64,000 nt of DNA from Lentzea atacamensis (GTDB lineage: Bacteria; Actinomycetota; Actinomycetes; Mycobacteriales; Pseudonocardiaceae): assembly GCF_003269295.1 (NCBI RefSeq), contig NZ_QLTT01000008.1, positions 1-64,000 on the forward strand. Reading direction: 5' to 3'. Shown in pieces: positions 9,221 through 18,107 of the stretch. How positions within the stretch are numbered: position 1 is the stretch's first letter; each line of letters opens with the position of its first letter. A program made the translations under genes and the position numbers. A model generated the notes under the pieces. That model saw only the letters and a list, made by a program, of their open reading frames with translations, searched no databases and was not told where the DNA came from.

Positions 9221-10436
9221 CCTGGTCTCGTTGGTTCAACACAGCGCTGATGATCAGCGTGACGGTGAGTGCGGCGAGCGCCACCGTCACGCCCGTCCCG
9301 AAGCTCGTGTACTGCAGCAGCAGTCCAAAAACGACGGACGAGACGAGACGCCCGAGCGCTTGGCCCGTCTGCACGACGGAAAGCCCCGATGCCCGCAGCG
9401 ACTCCGGCGCCGTCTCGCTCACCTTCGCCGACAGCACGCCGTCCGTGGCCGCGTAGAAGAGTCCGTGCAGCACCAACGCGACCACCGCGACGACCATCCC
9501 GCCCTCGGGGATGAACAGCAGCGCGTACACGCCCAGCAGCAGTGCGTGCCCGGCGAGGAACATCCGCCAGCGGCCGGCCCGGTCCGCGAGCTTCCCGAGC
9601 GGCGTGGCGGCCGCGAGGAAGACGACCGCCGTGCCGAGCGGGAGCAGGGGCAGGAAGCCGAGCGAGATGTTCGTGGCCTTCTGCACCAGCACGTAGACGA
9701 ACGCGTCCGACACCGTCGCGAGCCCCAGCAGACCGGCGGAGATGGTGGTACGGCGGAACTGCCGGTCGTTCAGCAGGTCGAGGCCCGCCCGGAACGACGG
9801 CCGCGGCCCCTTCGGCTTCTCCTTGGCAGGGGTGTCCCGCACGAACGAGATCAGCACGATCAGGCCGATGACCGCGAACGCCGCGGACACCGCGAAGATC
9901 GGCCCCGGCACCATGCCGATCTGGGCGAGCAGCAGGAACGTCACCAGCGGCCCGAGGAGCGCGCCGAACGTGTCCATGCTGCGGTGCACGCCGAACGCCG
10001 CGCCCAGCCGGTCCTCGGGTGTGGCCAGTGAGATCATCGCGTCGCGCGGCGCCGTCCGGATGCCCTTGCCCGCCCGGTCGGCGGCCATCAGCGCGCCGAT
10101 GCCGAACGGTGAGGCGCCGACCAGCGGGAAGAACACCTTCGTCGCCGCCGACAGCCCGTAACCCGCGGCCGCGACGGCCTTGGGCTTGCGGAACTTGTCC
10201 GAGATGCCGCCGCCGACCAGCCGCAGCACCGCCGTGGCGCCGGTGTAGATGCCGTCCAGCAGACCGAACTGCGCGTAGCCCAGCTGCAGCGTGAAGAGCA
10301 GGTACACCGGCAGGAACGCGGTGATCATCTCCGCCGAGATGTCGGTCAGCAGGCTGACCGTGCCCAGCGCGAAGACGGTGCCCGGCAACCGTTTGCGGAA
10401 GTCGGTCTTGGAGGGGCGGGACGAGGCGACGTACAC
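9189..10436 (-). CDS. MFS transporter
   Basis: A 415-aa protein with 12 predicted membrane segments and the MFS motif A-like loop GGGISDKFRKPKAVA after segment 2, then DRAGKGIRTAPRDAMIS in the segment 4-5 region. GTG 10436 lies 7 bases after the asparagine-synthase stop, so it is the last gene of a three-gene operon. The substrate is unknown. The location in a polysaccharide locus suggests a precursor or export role, but general drug efflux cannot be excluded. Confidence 0.85.
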   Translation of the reverse strand: MYVASSRPSKTDFRKRLPGTVFALGTVSLLTDISAEMITAFLPVYLLFTLQLGYAQFGLLDGIYTGATAVLRLVGGGISDKFRKPKAVAAAGYGLSAATKVFFPLVGASPFGIGALMAADRAGKGIRTAPRDAMISLATPEDRLGAAFGVHRSMDTFGALLGPLVTFLLLAQIGMVPGPIFAVSAAFAVIGLIVLISFVRDTPAKEKPKGPRPSFRAGLDLLNDRQFRRTTISAGLLGLATVSDAFVYVLVQKATNISLGFLPLLPLGTAVVFLAAATPLGKLADRAGRWRMFLAGHALLLGVYALLFIPEGGMVVAVVALVLHGLFYAATDGVLSAKVSETAPESLRASGLSVVQTGQALGRLVSSVVFGLLLQYTSFGTGVTVALAALTVTLIISAVLNQRDQVRFRSREKRS

Positions 10437-10443
10437 GGCGGGC

Positions 10444-12267
10444 CTACCAGCTCAGCGTCTGGTGCCACACCTCGAGCGACAACAGCGTCCAGATGCGCGG
10501 CTGCTCGTTGCGGTCACCCGAGTCGTGGTCGTCGAGCAGCGCGCGGACCGCCGCCCGGTCGAAGGTCTTGCCCACGAACGACGTGGGCCCGGTCAGCAGG
10601 TCGTAGGCCATGTCCCGCAACCCGTCGCGGAACCACGCGTCGAGCGGCACCTTGAAGCCCGACTTCGGCCGGTCGACGACGTCGGCCGGCAGGTGCTGGC
10701 GCGCGACCTCCTTGACGACCCACTTGGTCGTGCCGCGGCGCACCTTCACGTTGCCGGGCAACGAGAACGCGAGCTCGGCCACCCGGTGGTCGAGGAACGG
10801 CGGGCGCAGCTCCAGCGACGCGGCCATCGACATGCGGTCGCCGCGTTCGAGGAGGTTGTCGGCGAGCCAGGTGTGCGAGTCGGCGTAGAGCATGCGGCGC
10901 AACGCGTCGCCGCGCCCGTTCTCGTACGGCGCCAGCACGGACCTCGTCGCGGGCCCGCCCAGCAGCGCGGCCCGTTCCGCCACCGTGAACGGCGCGAACC
11001 AGCCCCGCATGCGTTCGGCGTACGAGGGCTCGGCGATCGCGCGGACCGCGATGCCCAGCCGTGCCCTGGACGCCGGGAGGGCCTTCTCGAAGCGCCGCAG
11101 GGCAGCGGACGGCAGGACGCCCGCGTACCGGGTGGCGTTGGCGAAGCGGTACTTGGGATAGCCGCCGAAGAGCTCGTCGCTGCCCTCACCGGACAGCACG
11201 ACCTTCACCTCGCGGCGGGCCAGCTCGGCGAGCCGGAACACCGCCACGTCGGCGGGCTCGGACAGCGGCGCGTCGCGGTGCCAGGACAGCTTCGCCCAGC
11301 TGTCGCGGAAGTCGTCGGCCGTCACGATCACGCTGTGGTGCCGGCTGCCGACGATGCCCGCCACCTTCTCGGCCCAGTGCAGCTCGTCGACGCGAGGGTC
11401 GCCGAAGCCGGCGGAGAACGTGTGCAGCGGGGCGCCGTCGCGTTCCCTGGCCACCAGCGCGGTGATCAGCGACGAGTCCACGCCGCCGGACAGGTACGCG
11501 CCGACCGGCACGTCAGCGACCAGCGCGTCGCGCACGGAGGCCGTCAGCGCCTCGTCGACCAGCCGGACGGCCTCTTCCGGCGTCACCGAACGGATCCGCG
11601 ACTCGCGCGGCAGCTCCCAGTACGGCTCGGTCCGGACGGAGCCGTCGGCCGACACGACGAGGTGGTGACCCTGCGGCACCTTCCGCACGCCGCGCAGCAG
11701 CGTGTAGGGCGCGGGCACCGACCGGTGCGCCAGGTAGTCGTGCAGTGACTCCTGGTCGACGTCGGCCGAGCCGATCGCGGGCAGCAGCGCCTTGATCTCG
11801 GACGCGAAGGCGAAGAACGACGAGTCCGCGTAGTAGTACAGCGGCAGGATGCCCAGCCGGTCGCGGAACAGGTGCGTTTCACCGGTCTTGGCGTCGTGGA
11901 TGGCGTACGCGAACTGACCGCGCAGCTTGGCGACGCCCTTCGCGCCGTGCTGTTCGTAGATCGCGAGCAGCACCTCGGTGTCGCCGTTGGTGCGGAACGG
12001 ATAGGACAGCTCCGTGCGCAGCTGCCGGTAGTTCAGGATCTCGCCGTTGAACGCGATCTGCGTGGTGCCCGACGCGCCCGCCATCGGCTGCGGTGAGCCG
12101 GCCAGGTCGATGATCGAGAGCCGCGTGTGGGCGAAGCCGATCGGCCCGTCGGACCAGAAGCCGCTGTCGTCCGGGCCGCGGTGGTGCAGCCGCTTCGCCA
12201 TCTCGGCGAGCAGCTCACGGGTGACGGGCGCGCCGTCGAACCGTCTGACGCCTGCGATTCCGCACAT
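10444..12267 (-). CDS. asnB: asparagine synthase-type glutamine amidotransferase
   Basis: A 607-aa protein. Residues 1-220 form a class II glutamine amidotransferase domain beginning MCGIAGV, with the nucleophile Cys2 and the RLSIIDL and FNGEILNY motifs. Residues 240-600 form the ATP-dependent synthetase domain with the PP-loop LSGGVDSS and GEGSDELFGGY. The usual reaction is aspartate plus glutamine plus ATP to asparagine. Homologues inside polysaccharide loci may instead amidate sugar carboxylates, and a UDP-glucose dehydrogenase gene is nearby. It starts two bases after the stop of the large glycosyltransferase. Enzyme class is sure; substrate is not. Confidence 0.92.
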   Translation of the reverse strand: MCGIAGVRRFDGAPVTRELLAEMAKRLHHRGPDDSGFWSDGPIGFAHTRLSIIDLAGSPQPMAGASGTTQIAFNGEILNYRQLRTELSYPFRTNGDTEVLLAIYEQHGAKGVAKLRGQFAYAIHDAKTGETHLFRDRLGILPLYYYADSSFFAFASEIKALLPAIGSADVDQESLHDYLAHRSVPAPYTLLRGVRKVPQGHHLVVSADGSVRTEPYWELPRESRIRSVTPEEAVRLVDEALTASVRDALVADVPVGAYLSGGVDSSLITALVARERDGAPLHTFSAGFGDPRVDELHWAEKVAGIVGSRHHSVIVTADDFRDSWAKLSWHRDAPLSEPADVAVFRLAELARREVKVVLSGEGSDELFGGYPKYRFANATRYAGVLPSAALRRFEKALPASRARLGIAVRAIAEPSYAERMRGWFAPFTVAERAALLGGPATRSVLAPYENGRGDALRRMLYADSHTWLADNLLERGDRMSMAASLELRPPFLDHRVAELAFSLPGNVKVRRGTTKWVVKEVARQHLPADVVDRPKSGFKVPLDAWFRDGLRDMAYDLLTGPTSFVGKTFDRAAVRALLDDHDSGDRNEQPRIWTLLSLEVWHQTLSW

Positions 12268-12269
12268 GG

Positions 12270-14276
12270 TCAGCGACCCTCCGCGATCTGCATGAGCTCA
12301 CGGGCACGGGAGTCCCACGACGCGGTCAGCACGGCCGCACGCCGTTCAGCCGGGGTCTTCAGGCCGCCGTCCTTGAGCGTCAGGCGGATCTGGTCGATGA
12401 AGTCGGCCTCGCCCTTCGCGATGCGGATCACGTCGGCGTAGCGCTCGACCTCGGGGAAGTCCGTGGACACCACGGCGAGGCCGAGGGCCAGGTACTCCTT
12501 CATCTTGATCGGGTTCGCGTGCTTGATCCAGTCGTTGTCGAGCCACGGCATCAGCGCCACGTCGAAACCGGAGCCGTAGCCGGGAATCTGCTCGTACGAA
12601 CGGAAGTCCAGCCAGTGCACGTTGGGGTACCTGGCGTAGCGCTCCATCGAGCAGGTGGCGTCACCGATCAGTACGACCGACGCCTCCGGGAACTCCTGCG
12701 CGACCTTCTCGATCAGGTCGAAGTCCACCAGGTAGTCGTCGAGGCTGCCGAAGAACCCGATGCGCGGCCCGGGAATCGACGCGATGTCGGCGGGCAGCTC
12801 GTCGCGGCGGGTGAAGTGGTCGACGTCCACGCCGTGGTCGAGGAAGTGCGCGCGTTCACCGGTCAGCGGGGACTCTTCCTCCTGCAGCGCGCGGCTCACG
12901 TAGAGCACGGTGTCCGAATTGGACAGCAGCTGGTTCTCCAGCGCGGCGATCGTGCCCTGGTCGGCCTCGGGGAACGCCGAGTGCCGGTCCGAGCGGTTGA
13001 AGATCAGGCCCTTGTGCCGCATGGGCTCCACGACGTCCCACGCCGTGGGGATGGTGGCGACGACGACCGGCGTGCCCATCCGCAGGAACAGGCACACGAG
13101 GCGGACCTGCGTGCGCACCAGCACCGAGTTGAGCTTGCGCAGCCACGGCTTGCCGTAGAACGGCAGGGGAGCGGGCGTCATCACGTAGAAGTTCGGCGTC
13201 TCCGGGATCGGCCGGCGCACGAGCATCGCGACGCTCTTGGCCTTGCGCAGGATCCGGCGCAGGAACTGCGTGCTCTTGCCGGGCGACGGCATCCGCAGGC
13301 CGATGCTGTTGACCAGCAACACCTTGCGGTGCTTCGCGACCCGGCGCAGCAGCTGGAAGTCCGAGTGCGCCCGGTTGTGGTACCACCAGTCCTGCGCCGA
13401 GAAGCACAGGTAGCTCGGGCCCTCGGAGGCCACTTCCTCCGGCCAGGTCCGCATCCGGAACAGTCCCTTCAGCGCGGCCCGGTGCTTGGGCGAGCGGGCG
13501 CGCAGGCCCTCGTTCAGCACCACCGCGAGCCACATGAAGAACGCGGCGACCTTGCCGTGCCGCTCGCGGTGCAGGCGGACCCGGTTCGCGGCCAGGAGCG
13601 ACCACAGCCGCGCGTTCGTGGAGACCTCGCCACCGATGTGCGTGGCCACCGCGCGCGGCTCGTACCAGACGCCTCCGGCGCGCAGCATGTACTCGACCTC
13701 CTCCGAATAGAGGAAGTAGCGTTCGTCCAAAAGACCCAGTCGCTCGATGGTCTCGCGCTTGACGAGCCACGCGCAGCCGGTGGCCCATTCGGCCGGGTGG
13801 GCGTGCTCGTAGGCCTTGAGGTCGGTCACCATCGCGCCGAGCCCGATCCGCCCGGCGCGGTGGCCGCCGATGAGGGCCTCGGAGATCGCGGTGCGCAGCT
13901 TGGGCTCGCGGCGCAGCGAGAAGTGGGTGAGCCCGTCCACGCCGACGATCTTCGGCACGGTGATGGGCTTGTCCGCCGCCCGCAGGGTGTCGATCGTGCC
14001 GGGGTGCAGGCGGGTGTCCGCGTTCAGCACGAGCACGTCGTAGCCCTCGGCGGCTTTGATGCCCAGATTCACGCCCGCGGCGAATCCCGCGTTCACCGGG
14101 TTGCGGATGATCCGCGCGTCCGGTCGAGTGGCGGCCGCCACACTCACGGTGTCGTCGGTGGAAGCGTTGTCGACGACGAAGACCTCCACGTCGTCGGGTA
14201 GCGAGGCCAGGCATCCCGCGATGACCTGTTCGCTCTGGTACGTGACGATGACCACCGCGACAGGTGACCGCTCCAC
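12270..14276 (-). CDS. two-domain glycosyltransferase (GT2 plus GT4-like)
   Basis: The 668-aa protein joins two transferase modules. The N-terminal half (1-270) is a GT2 domain with VVIVTYQSEQVIAGCL, VDNASTDDT and a DxD-like VLNADTR. The C-terminal half (about 300-665) has a GT-B fold with IGFFGSLDDYLVDFDLI and the donor-site region ANPIKMKEYLALGLAVVST. GTG 14276 is preceded by GCGAGGAG. It heads the operon with asnB and the MFS gene. Such fusions probably add two consecutive sugars. The order of transfer is not predictable. Confidence 0.85.
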   Translation of the reverse strand: MERSPVAVVIVTYQSEQVIAGCLASLPDDVEVFVVDNASTDDTVSVAAATRPDARIIRNPVNAGFAAGVNLGIKAAEGYDVLVLNADTRLHPGTIDTLRAADKPITVPKIVGVDGLTHFSLRREPKLRTAISEALIGGHRAGRIGLGAMVTDLKAYEHAHPAEWATGCAWLVKRETIERLGLLDERYFLYSEEVEYMLRAGGVWYEPRAVATHIGGEVSTNARLWSLLAANRVRLHRERHGKVAAFFMWLAVVLNEGLRARSPKHRAALKGLFRMRTWPEEVASEGPSYLCFSAQDWWYHNRAHSDFQLLRRVAKHRKVLLVNSIGLRMPSPGKSTQFLRRILRKAKSVAMLVRRPIPETPNFYVMTPAPLPFYGKPWLRKLNSVLVRTQVRLVCLFLRMGTPVVVATIPTAWDVVEPMRHKGLIFNRSDRHSAFPEADQGTIAALENQLLSNSDTVLYVSRALQEEESPLTGERAHFLDHGVDVDHFTRRDELPADIASIPGPRIGFFGSLDDYLVDFDLIEKVAQEFPEASVVLIGDATCSMERYARYPNVHWLDFRSYEQIPGYGSGFDVALMPWLDNDWIKHANPIKMKEYLALGLAVVSTDFPEVERYADVIRIAKGEADFIDQIRLTLKDGGLKTPAERRAAVLTASWDSRARELMQIAEGR

Positions 14277-14482
14277 AACCGCTCCTCGCTTTTGGGCTTG
14301 TGCCCGCTACATCGAGCTTTTCGGAACCGTTGTTACCGGTGCCGTGATCGTCGGCCTTCGCCCCGTGTTCGGCGGTCAGACGGTGCCCTGCTGAGCGTCG
14401 AAGACGCGGTGGAGGTCAGCGGTCACGGCACTGGATTGGCGCGAGCTGTAACCGTTTCGCCCTCCCGAACGAGAACAAGGGC

Positions 14483-15814
14483 GTGACGTCATCGCCGCAC
14501 GTGTTGATCATCGTGCAGAACCTCCCCGTGCCGCTGGACCGCCGGGTGTGGCTCGAGTGCCGTGCCCTGACCGCCGCCGGCTACGAGGTTTCGGTGATCT
14601 GCCCCAAGGGACCGGGTGATCCCGCTTACCAACTGCTCGACGGAGTGCATCTGTACAAGTACGCTCCGCCGCCCCAGGCCGAGGGAGCCCTCGGCTACGC
14701 GTGGGAGTTCCTGTACTGCTGGGTGCGCACGGCGTTGCTGAGCGTGAAGGTTCGCGCGCGCAGGCGGTTCCACGTCATGCAGGCGTGCAACCCGCCGGAC
14801 ACCTACTGGGCGCTCGCCCTGCTGTGGCGGCTCGGTGGCGTCAAGTTCGTCTTCGACCACCACGACCTCAACCCCGAGGTGTTCCTCTCGCGGTTCGGCG
14901 AGCCGAAGGGTGCCGCGGGCAAGCTGCAGTACCGGATCCTGAAGTGGCTGGAGCGCCGGACGTTCCGCACGGCCGACCGGGTGACGTCGACCAACACCTC
15001 GTACCAGAAGATCGCGTGGACCCGCGGCTCCGTGCCGCCCGAGCACACCACCGTCGTGCGCTCCGGCCCGGACACGACCGTGATGCGACCTGTCGAGGCG
15101 GTGGACGAGCTCCGGCGCGGCGGCAAACATCTGGTGGCCTATCTGGGAATCATGGGGCCGCAGGACGGCGTCGACGGCGTCCTCGAAGTCGCACGCAGAG
15201 TTGTTTCCGACCGCGGCCGCACCGACGTCCGGTTCGCGCTGCTGGGCTTCGGCGACTGCCTGGAAGACCTGAAGAAGCAGGCCACGGCCTGGGGGCTCGA
15301 CCCGTACGTGGAGTTCACCGGACGTGTCGGGCCCGAACAGATCACCCGTTATCTGTCCACGTCGGCCGTCGGTCTCGGCCCGGATCCGTTGTCGCCTCTG
15401 AACGACGTGTCCACTATGAACAAGACCATGGAGTACATGGCCTACGCGCTGCCGGTCGTCTCGTACCGGCTGACGGAGACCGTGGTGTCCGCCGGCGACT
15501 GCGCCGTCTACGTCGAGCCTGGTGACGTCGAGGGGTTCACCACGGCTCTGCTGGATCTGCTGGACGACGCGGAACGCCGCGGACGCCTCGGCTTCGAGGG
15601 CAGGCGCCGCTGCGAGGCGGAGCTCGACTGGCGCCCGCAGGCCGAGAACTACGTGGCGGTGTTCGACGGGCTCACCGGCTTCGCCTCGCGCGGGCCGTTC
15701 CCCGACGGCAGGCCGGCGCTCGGTGCCGGCACCGACCAATGGGGCAACAAGATGATCGACGTGAGCGACGACGCCGTGCTCCGAGCGTTCGCCGTGAACC
15801 GAACGGGAGAATGA
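14483..15814 (+). CDS. family 4 glycosyltransferase
   Basis: A 443-aa GT-B enzyme with the N-terminal NLPVPLDRRVWLECRAL segment and FDHHDLNPEVF. The donor-binding half contains YLGIMGPQDGVDGVLEVA and NKTMEYMAYALPVVSY with the E-x7-like motif. GTG 14483 is divergent from the GT2-GT4 gene across 206 bases and is preceded by a weak AAGGG. The stop overlaps the UDP-glucose dehydrogenase start region (ATGA), forming a two-gene operon. Confidence 0.86.
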   Translation: MTSSPHVLIIVQNLPVPLDRRVWLECRALTAAGYEVSVICPKGPGDPAYQLLDGVHLYKYAPPPQAEGALGYAWEFLYCWVRTALLSVKVRARRRFHVMQACNPPDTYWALALLWRLGGVKFVFDHHDLNPEVFLSRFGEPKGAAGKLQYRILKWLERRTFRTADRVTSTNTSYQKIAWTRGSVPPEHTTVVRSGPDTTVMRPVEAVDELRRGGKHLVAYLGIMGPQDGVDGVLEVARRVVSDRGRTDVRFALLGFGDCLEDLKKQATAWGLDPYVEFTGRVGPEQITRYLSTSAVGLGPDPLSPLNDVSTMNKTMEYMAYALPVVSYRLTETVVSAGDCAVYVEPGDVEGFTTALLDLLDDAERRGRLGFEGRRRCEAELDWRPQAENYVAVFDGLTGFASRGPFPDGRPALGAGTDQWGNKMIDVSDDAVLRAFAVNRTGE

Positions 15815-17106
15815 TGTTCGTCAGAAGGATCGCGGTCGTCGGCACCGGCTACGTCGGTCTCACCACCGGCGCCTGTCTCGCGTCGCTGGGCCACCGCGTG
15901 GTGTGCGCGGACGTCGACGCGACCAAGGTCGAGCGGCTCTCGCGCGGCGAGGTCGACATCCTGGAACCCCGGCTCGCGGAGCTCGTCGCGGAAGGCCTGG
16001 CGTCCGGCCGGTTGACCTTCGTGCTCGGCGCCTCGGCCGCGGTCGCCGACGCCGAGGTCGTCTTCCTCTGCGTGCCGACGCCGATGGGTGTCGGCGGCAT
16101 CGCGGACCTGCAGGCCGTCGAGTCCGTTGTGGACGAGACGCGCGACCTGCTGCCGTCCGGCTGCGTGATCGTCAACAAGTCCACGGTGCCCGTGGGGACG
16201 TCCGTCCGGACCGCGGAGCTGTTGCGGCGCGACGACGTCGCCGTGGTGTCGAACCCCGAGTTCCTGCGTGAGGGCTCGGCGGTGCACGACTTCCTGAACC
16301 CGGACCGGATCGTCGTCGGCTGCGACCAGCAGGACGCGGCCGAGCGCGTCGCCGCCCTGTACGCCCGCCTCGGCGCGCCCACGGTGCTGACCGACGCGGC
16401 CTCGGCGGAGATGGTCAAGTACGCCGCGAACTGCTTCCTCGCGATGAAGCTCTCGTACGTCAACGCGGTGGCGGAGCTGTGCGAGCGGCTCGGCGCGAAC
16501 ATCACCGACGTCACCGAGGGCATGGGCTACGACAAGCGCATCGGCCAGGCGTTCCTCAACCCCGGCCCCGGCTGGGGCGGCTCGTGCCTGCCCAAGGACA
16601 CCCACGCGATGCTCCAGGTCGCGGACGCCGCCGACTTCGAGTTCCGCCTGCTGCGCGCCACGATCGACACCAACGAGCGCCAGCGCCAGCGGATGGTCGA
16701 GAAGGTGCGGCTCGCGGTCACCGGCAAGCGCGGCGGCTCGCTGTCCCACGTGCGGCTCGGGCTGCTGGGCCTCACGTTCAAGGCGGGCACGGACGACCTG
16801 CGCGACTCGCCGGCGCTGGCGGTGGCGGCGCTGCTGAAGCAGGCCGGTGCCGACCTCGTTGGCTACGACCCGGCGCTGACCGGCGGCACCGACCTGGGCT
16901 CGGTGTCCGTTGTGGACGATCCGTACCTGGCGGCGAAGGACGTCGACGGTCTCGTCGTGCTGACCGAGTGGCCGGACTTCCGCTCGCTGGACTGGGCGCG
17001 TCTCGCGGAGACCGTGCGGCAGCCGGTCGTGGTGGACACCCGCAACCTGCTGGATCCGGACGTCATCCGCCGTGCGGGGTTCACCTGCACGTCGCTCGGC
17101 CGGTAG
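15814..17106 (+). CDS. ugd: UDP-glucose 6-dehydrogenase
   Basis: A 430-aa member of the UDP-glucose/GDP-mannose dehydrogenase family. The NAD site is VVGTGYVGL at the N-terminus, the central domain has NPEFLREGSAVHDF, and the catalytic cysteine lies in GWGGSCLPKD near residue 258. It oxidises UDP-glucose to UDP-glucuronate with two NAD, supplying an acidic sugar for the polysaccharide. ATG codons at 15811 and 15814 both fit; 15814 gives better spacing from GGGAG. It is coupled to the upstream GT4 gene. Confidence 0.93.
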   Translation: MFVRRIAVVGTGYVGLTTGACLASLGHRVVCADVDATKVERLSRGEVDILEPRLAELVAEGLASGRLTFVLGASAAVADAEVVFLCVPTPMGVGGIADLQAVESVVDETRDLLPSGCVIVNKSTVPVGTSVRTAELLRRDDVAVVSNPEFLREGSAVHDFLNPDRIVVGCDQQDAAERVAALYARLGAPTVLTDAASAEMVKYAANCFLAMKLSYVNAVAELCERLGANITDVTEGMGYDKRIGQAFLNPGPGWGGSCLPKDTHAMLQVADAADFEFRLLRATIDTNERQRQRMVEKVRLAVTGKRGGSLSHVRLGLLGLTFKAGTDDLRDSPALAVAALLKQAGADLVGYDPALTGGTDLGSVSVVDDPYLAAKDVDGLVVLTEWPDFRSLDWARLAETVRQPVVVDTRNLLDPDVIRRAGFTCTSLGR

Positions 17107-17153
17107 TCCATTTGAGACAGTCCTTTTAGCTCGATGGTGTGAGTCGGCTTAGC

Positions 17154-17191
17154 GGTGTTGCCGTGCTGGCGCTTTGATCTCCGGCAACACC
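17154..17191. terminator. candidate terminator or operator inverted repeat
   Basis: Perfect 10-base arms GGTGTTGCCG (17154-17163) and CGGCAACACC (17182-17191) with an 18-base loop. It is 47 bases after the ugd stop and 41 bases before the small ORF. It could end ugd transcription or regulate the small gene. Confidence 0.45.
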
Positions 17192-17232
17192 CGGCGGGAC
17201 CAGCCCGCTGAGGTGCGTCGGAAGGTTCCACC

Positions 17233-17340
17233 GTGGGTGGACTCATGGACGTCATCAGCGGTCTCGTCAACCAGGCGAGCGGTCTCCTCGGCCAGGCGAG
17301 TTCGCCCGCGAACGGCCTGCTGTCCGCGCTGCCGCTCTGA
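17233..17340 (+). CDS. possible small hydrophobic peptide, 35 aa
   Basis: The reading frame encodes about 35 residues (31 from the internal ATG 17245). It is amphipathic, without charge apart from one Asp, and shows an internal near-repeat: SGLVNQASGLLGQASS, then NGLLSALPL. A GGAAGG box at 17220-17225 sits 7 bases before GTG 17233, and a strong hairpin follows the stop by 12 bases, so the small unit has its own translation signal and terminator. I do not recognise a family. A secreted or surface-active peptide is possible; spurious translation is the alternative. Confidence 0.4.
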   Translation: MGGLMDVISGLVNQASGLLGQASSPANGLLSALPL

Positions 17341-17352
17341 CGCCGGGTGACG

Positions 17353-17374
17353 GGGGCGCTCGACGGAGCGCCCC
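17353..17374. terminator. bidirectional terminator hairpin
   Basis: Perfect 9-base arms GGGGCGCTC and GAGCGCCCC with the tetraloop GACG. It lies between the stop of the small ORF and the end of the convergent PIG-L gene. Confidence 0.7.
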
Positions 17375-17376
17375 GC

Positions 17377-18072
17377 TCACCACCGCGGCAGATCCGGGCC
17401 GTGGCCGGTGATGCCCGCGAACAGGTCGGTCTCCGGCAGCGGCGCGTCGGTCGTGTCGAGCGCGCGGAAGTAGTGCTCCTGCACGGCGAACGCCCCGTGC
17501 ACCTGCTGGCTCGCGTGACACCGCAACGCCTTGCGCTTCACGTCGGCGACCTCGCTGATGTCGATCGTCGTGGAACCCTCTTTGGCGGTCAGGTAGAGCT
17601 TGGCCGGGATGCCGGTGCGGTGGACGGCGAGCTTGGCCACGCGGATCACGTGCATGTGGTCGCGGTGCGAGCTGTAGTGCGTGACGACGACCTGAGGCCG
17701 GTAGTGCTCGATCAGCGCGGCGAGCCGGCCGGCCGCGGTCTCCACCGGAATGGTGCAGAGCCCGCCCTCCGGCACCTCACCGCTCAGGCCGGAGTCGTGA
17801 TAGCCCAGCAGTTCCAGATCCGAGATGCCCAGCGCGTCGCACGCCGCCTGCAGCTCGGCCCTGCGATGCGCCGCCACGGCCTTCGGGTGATGGCCGACCT
17901 CGCCGGGCACTGCGCCGTTCGGAGCATCGTCGAACTCCCCGTTGGTGCATGTCACCACCACGGTTCTGGCGCCCTGTCTGGCGTAGTGCGCCAGCACGCC
18001 CCCGGTCGCCGTCGACTCGTCGCCGGGATGGGCGTGCACGGCCAGCAAGGTTCTCGGTCCACCGAACTGCAC
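17377..18072 (-). CDS. PIG-L (LmbE) family deacetylase-like protein, altered motif
   Basis: A 231-aa protein of the LmbE/PIG-L zinc-hydrolase family, relatives of MshB and Mca. The N-terminal motif reads AHPGDE, not AHPDDE, and the second metal site is SSHRDHMHV near residue 148. In MshB the first Asp of AHPDDE is the catalytic base and the second binds zinc; here the first is Gly, so base catalysis may be changed. The start is GTG 18072. It diverges from the SLATT-like gene with 35 bases between. The substrate is unknown; N-acetylglucosaminyl compounds are typical of the family. Confidence 0.82.
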   Translation of the reverse strand: MQFGGPRTLLAVHAHPGDESTATGGVLAHYARQGARTVVVTCTNGEFDDAPNGAVPGEVGHHPKAVAAHRRAELQAACDALGISDLELLGYHDSGLSGEVPEGGLCTIPVETAAGRLAALIEHYRPQVVVTHYSSHRDHMHVIRVAKLAVHRTGIPAKLYLTAKEGSTTIDISEVADVKRKALRCHASQQVHGAFAVQEHYFRALDTTDAPLPETDLFAGITGHGPDLPRW

Positions 18073-18094
18073 GCGGGCGAACGTACCCGGTGGC

Positions 18095-18100
18095 TAGTCT
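18095..18100 (+). promoter_or_regulatory. -10 box of a leaderless promoter (TAGTCT)
   Basis: TAGTCT ends 7 bases before GTG 18108 and no Shine-Dalgarno sequence is present, which is leaderless geometry. Confidence 0.5.
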
Positions 18101-18107
18101 GCCGCGC

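Noticed and set aside
12519..14201. Open frame of 560 codons on the plus strand
   Set aside because: It mirrors the GT2-GT4 gene, with low-complexity Val/Arg/Gln content and no motif.
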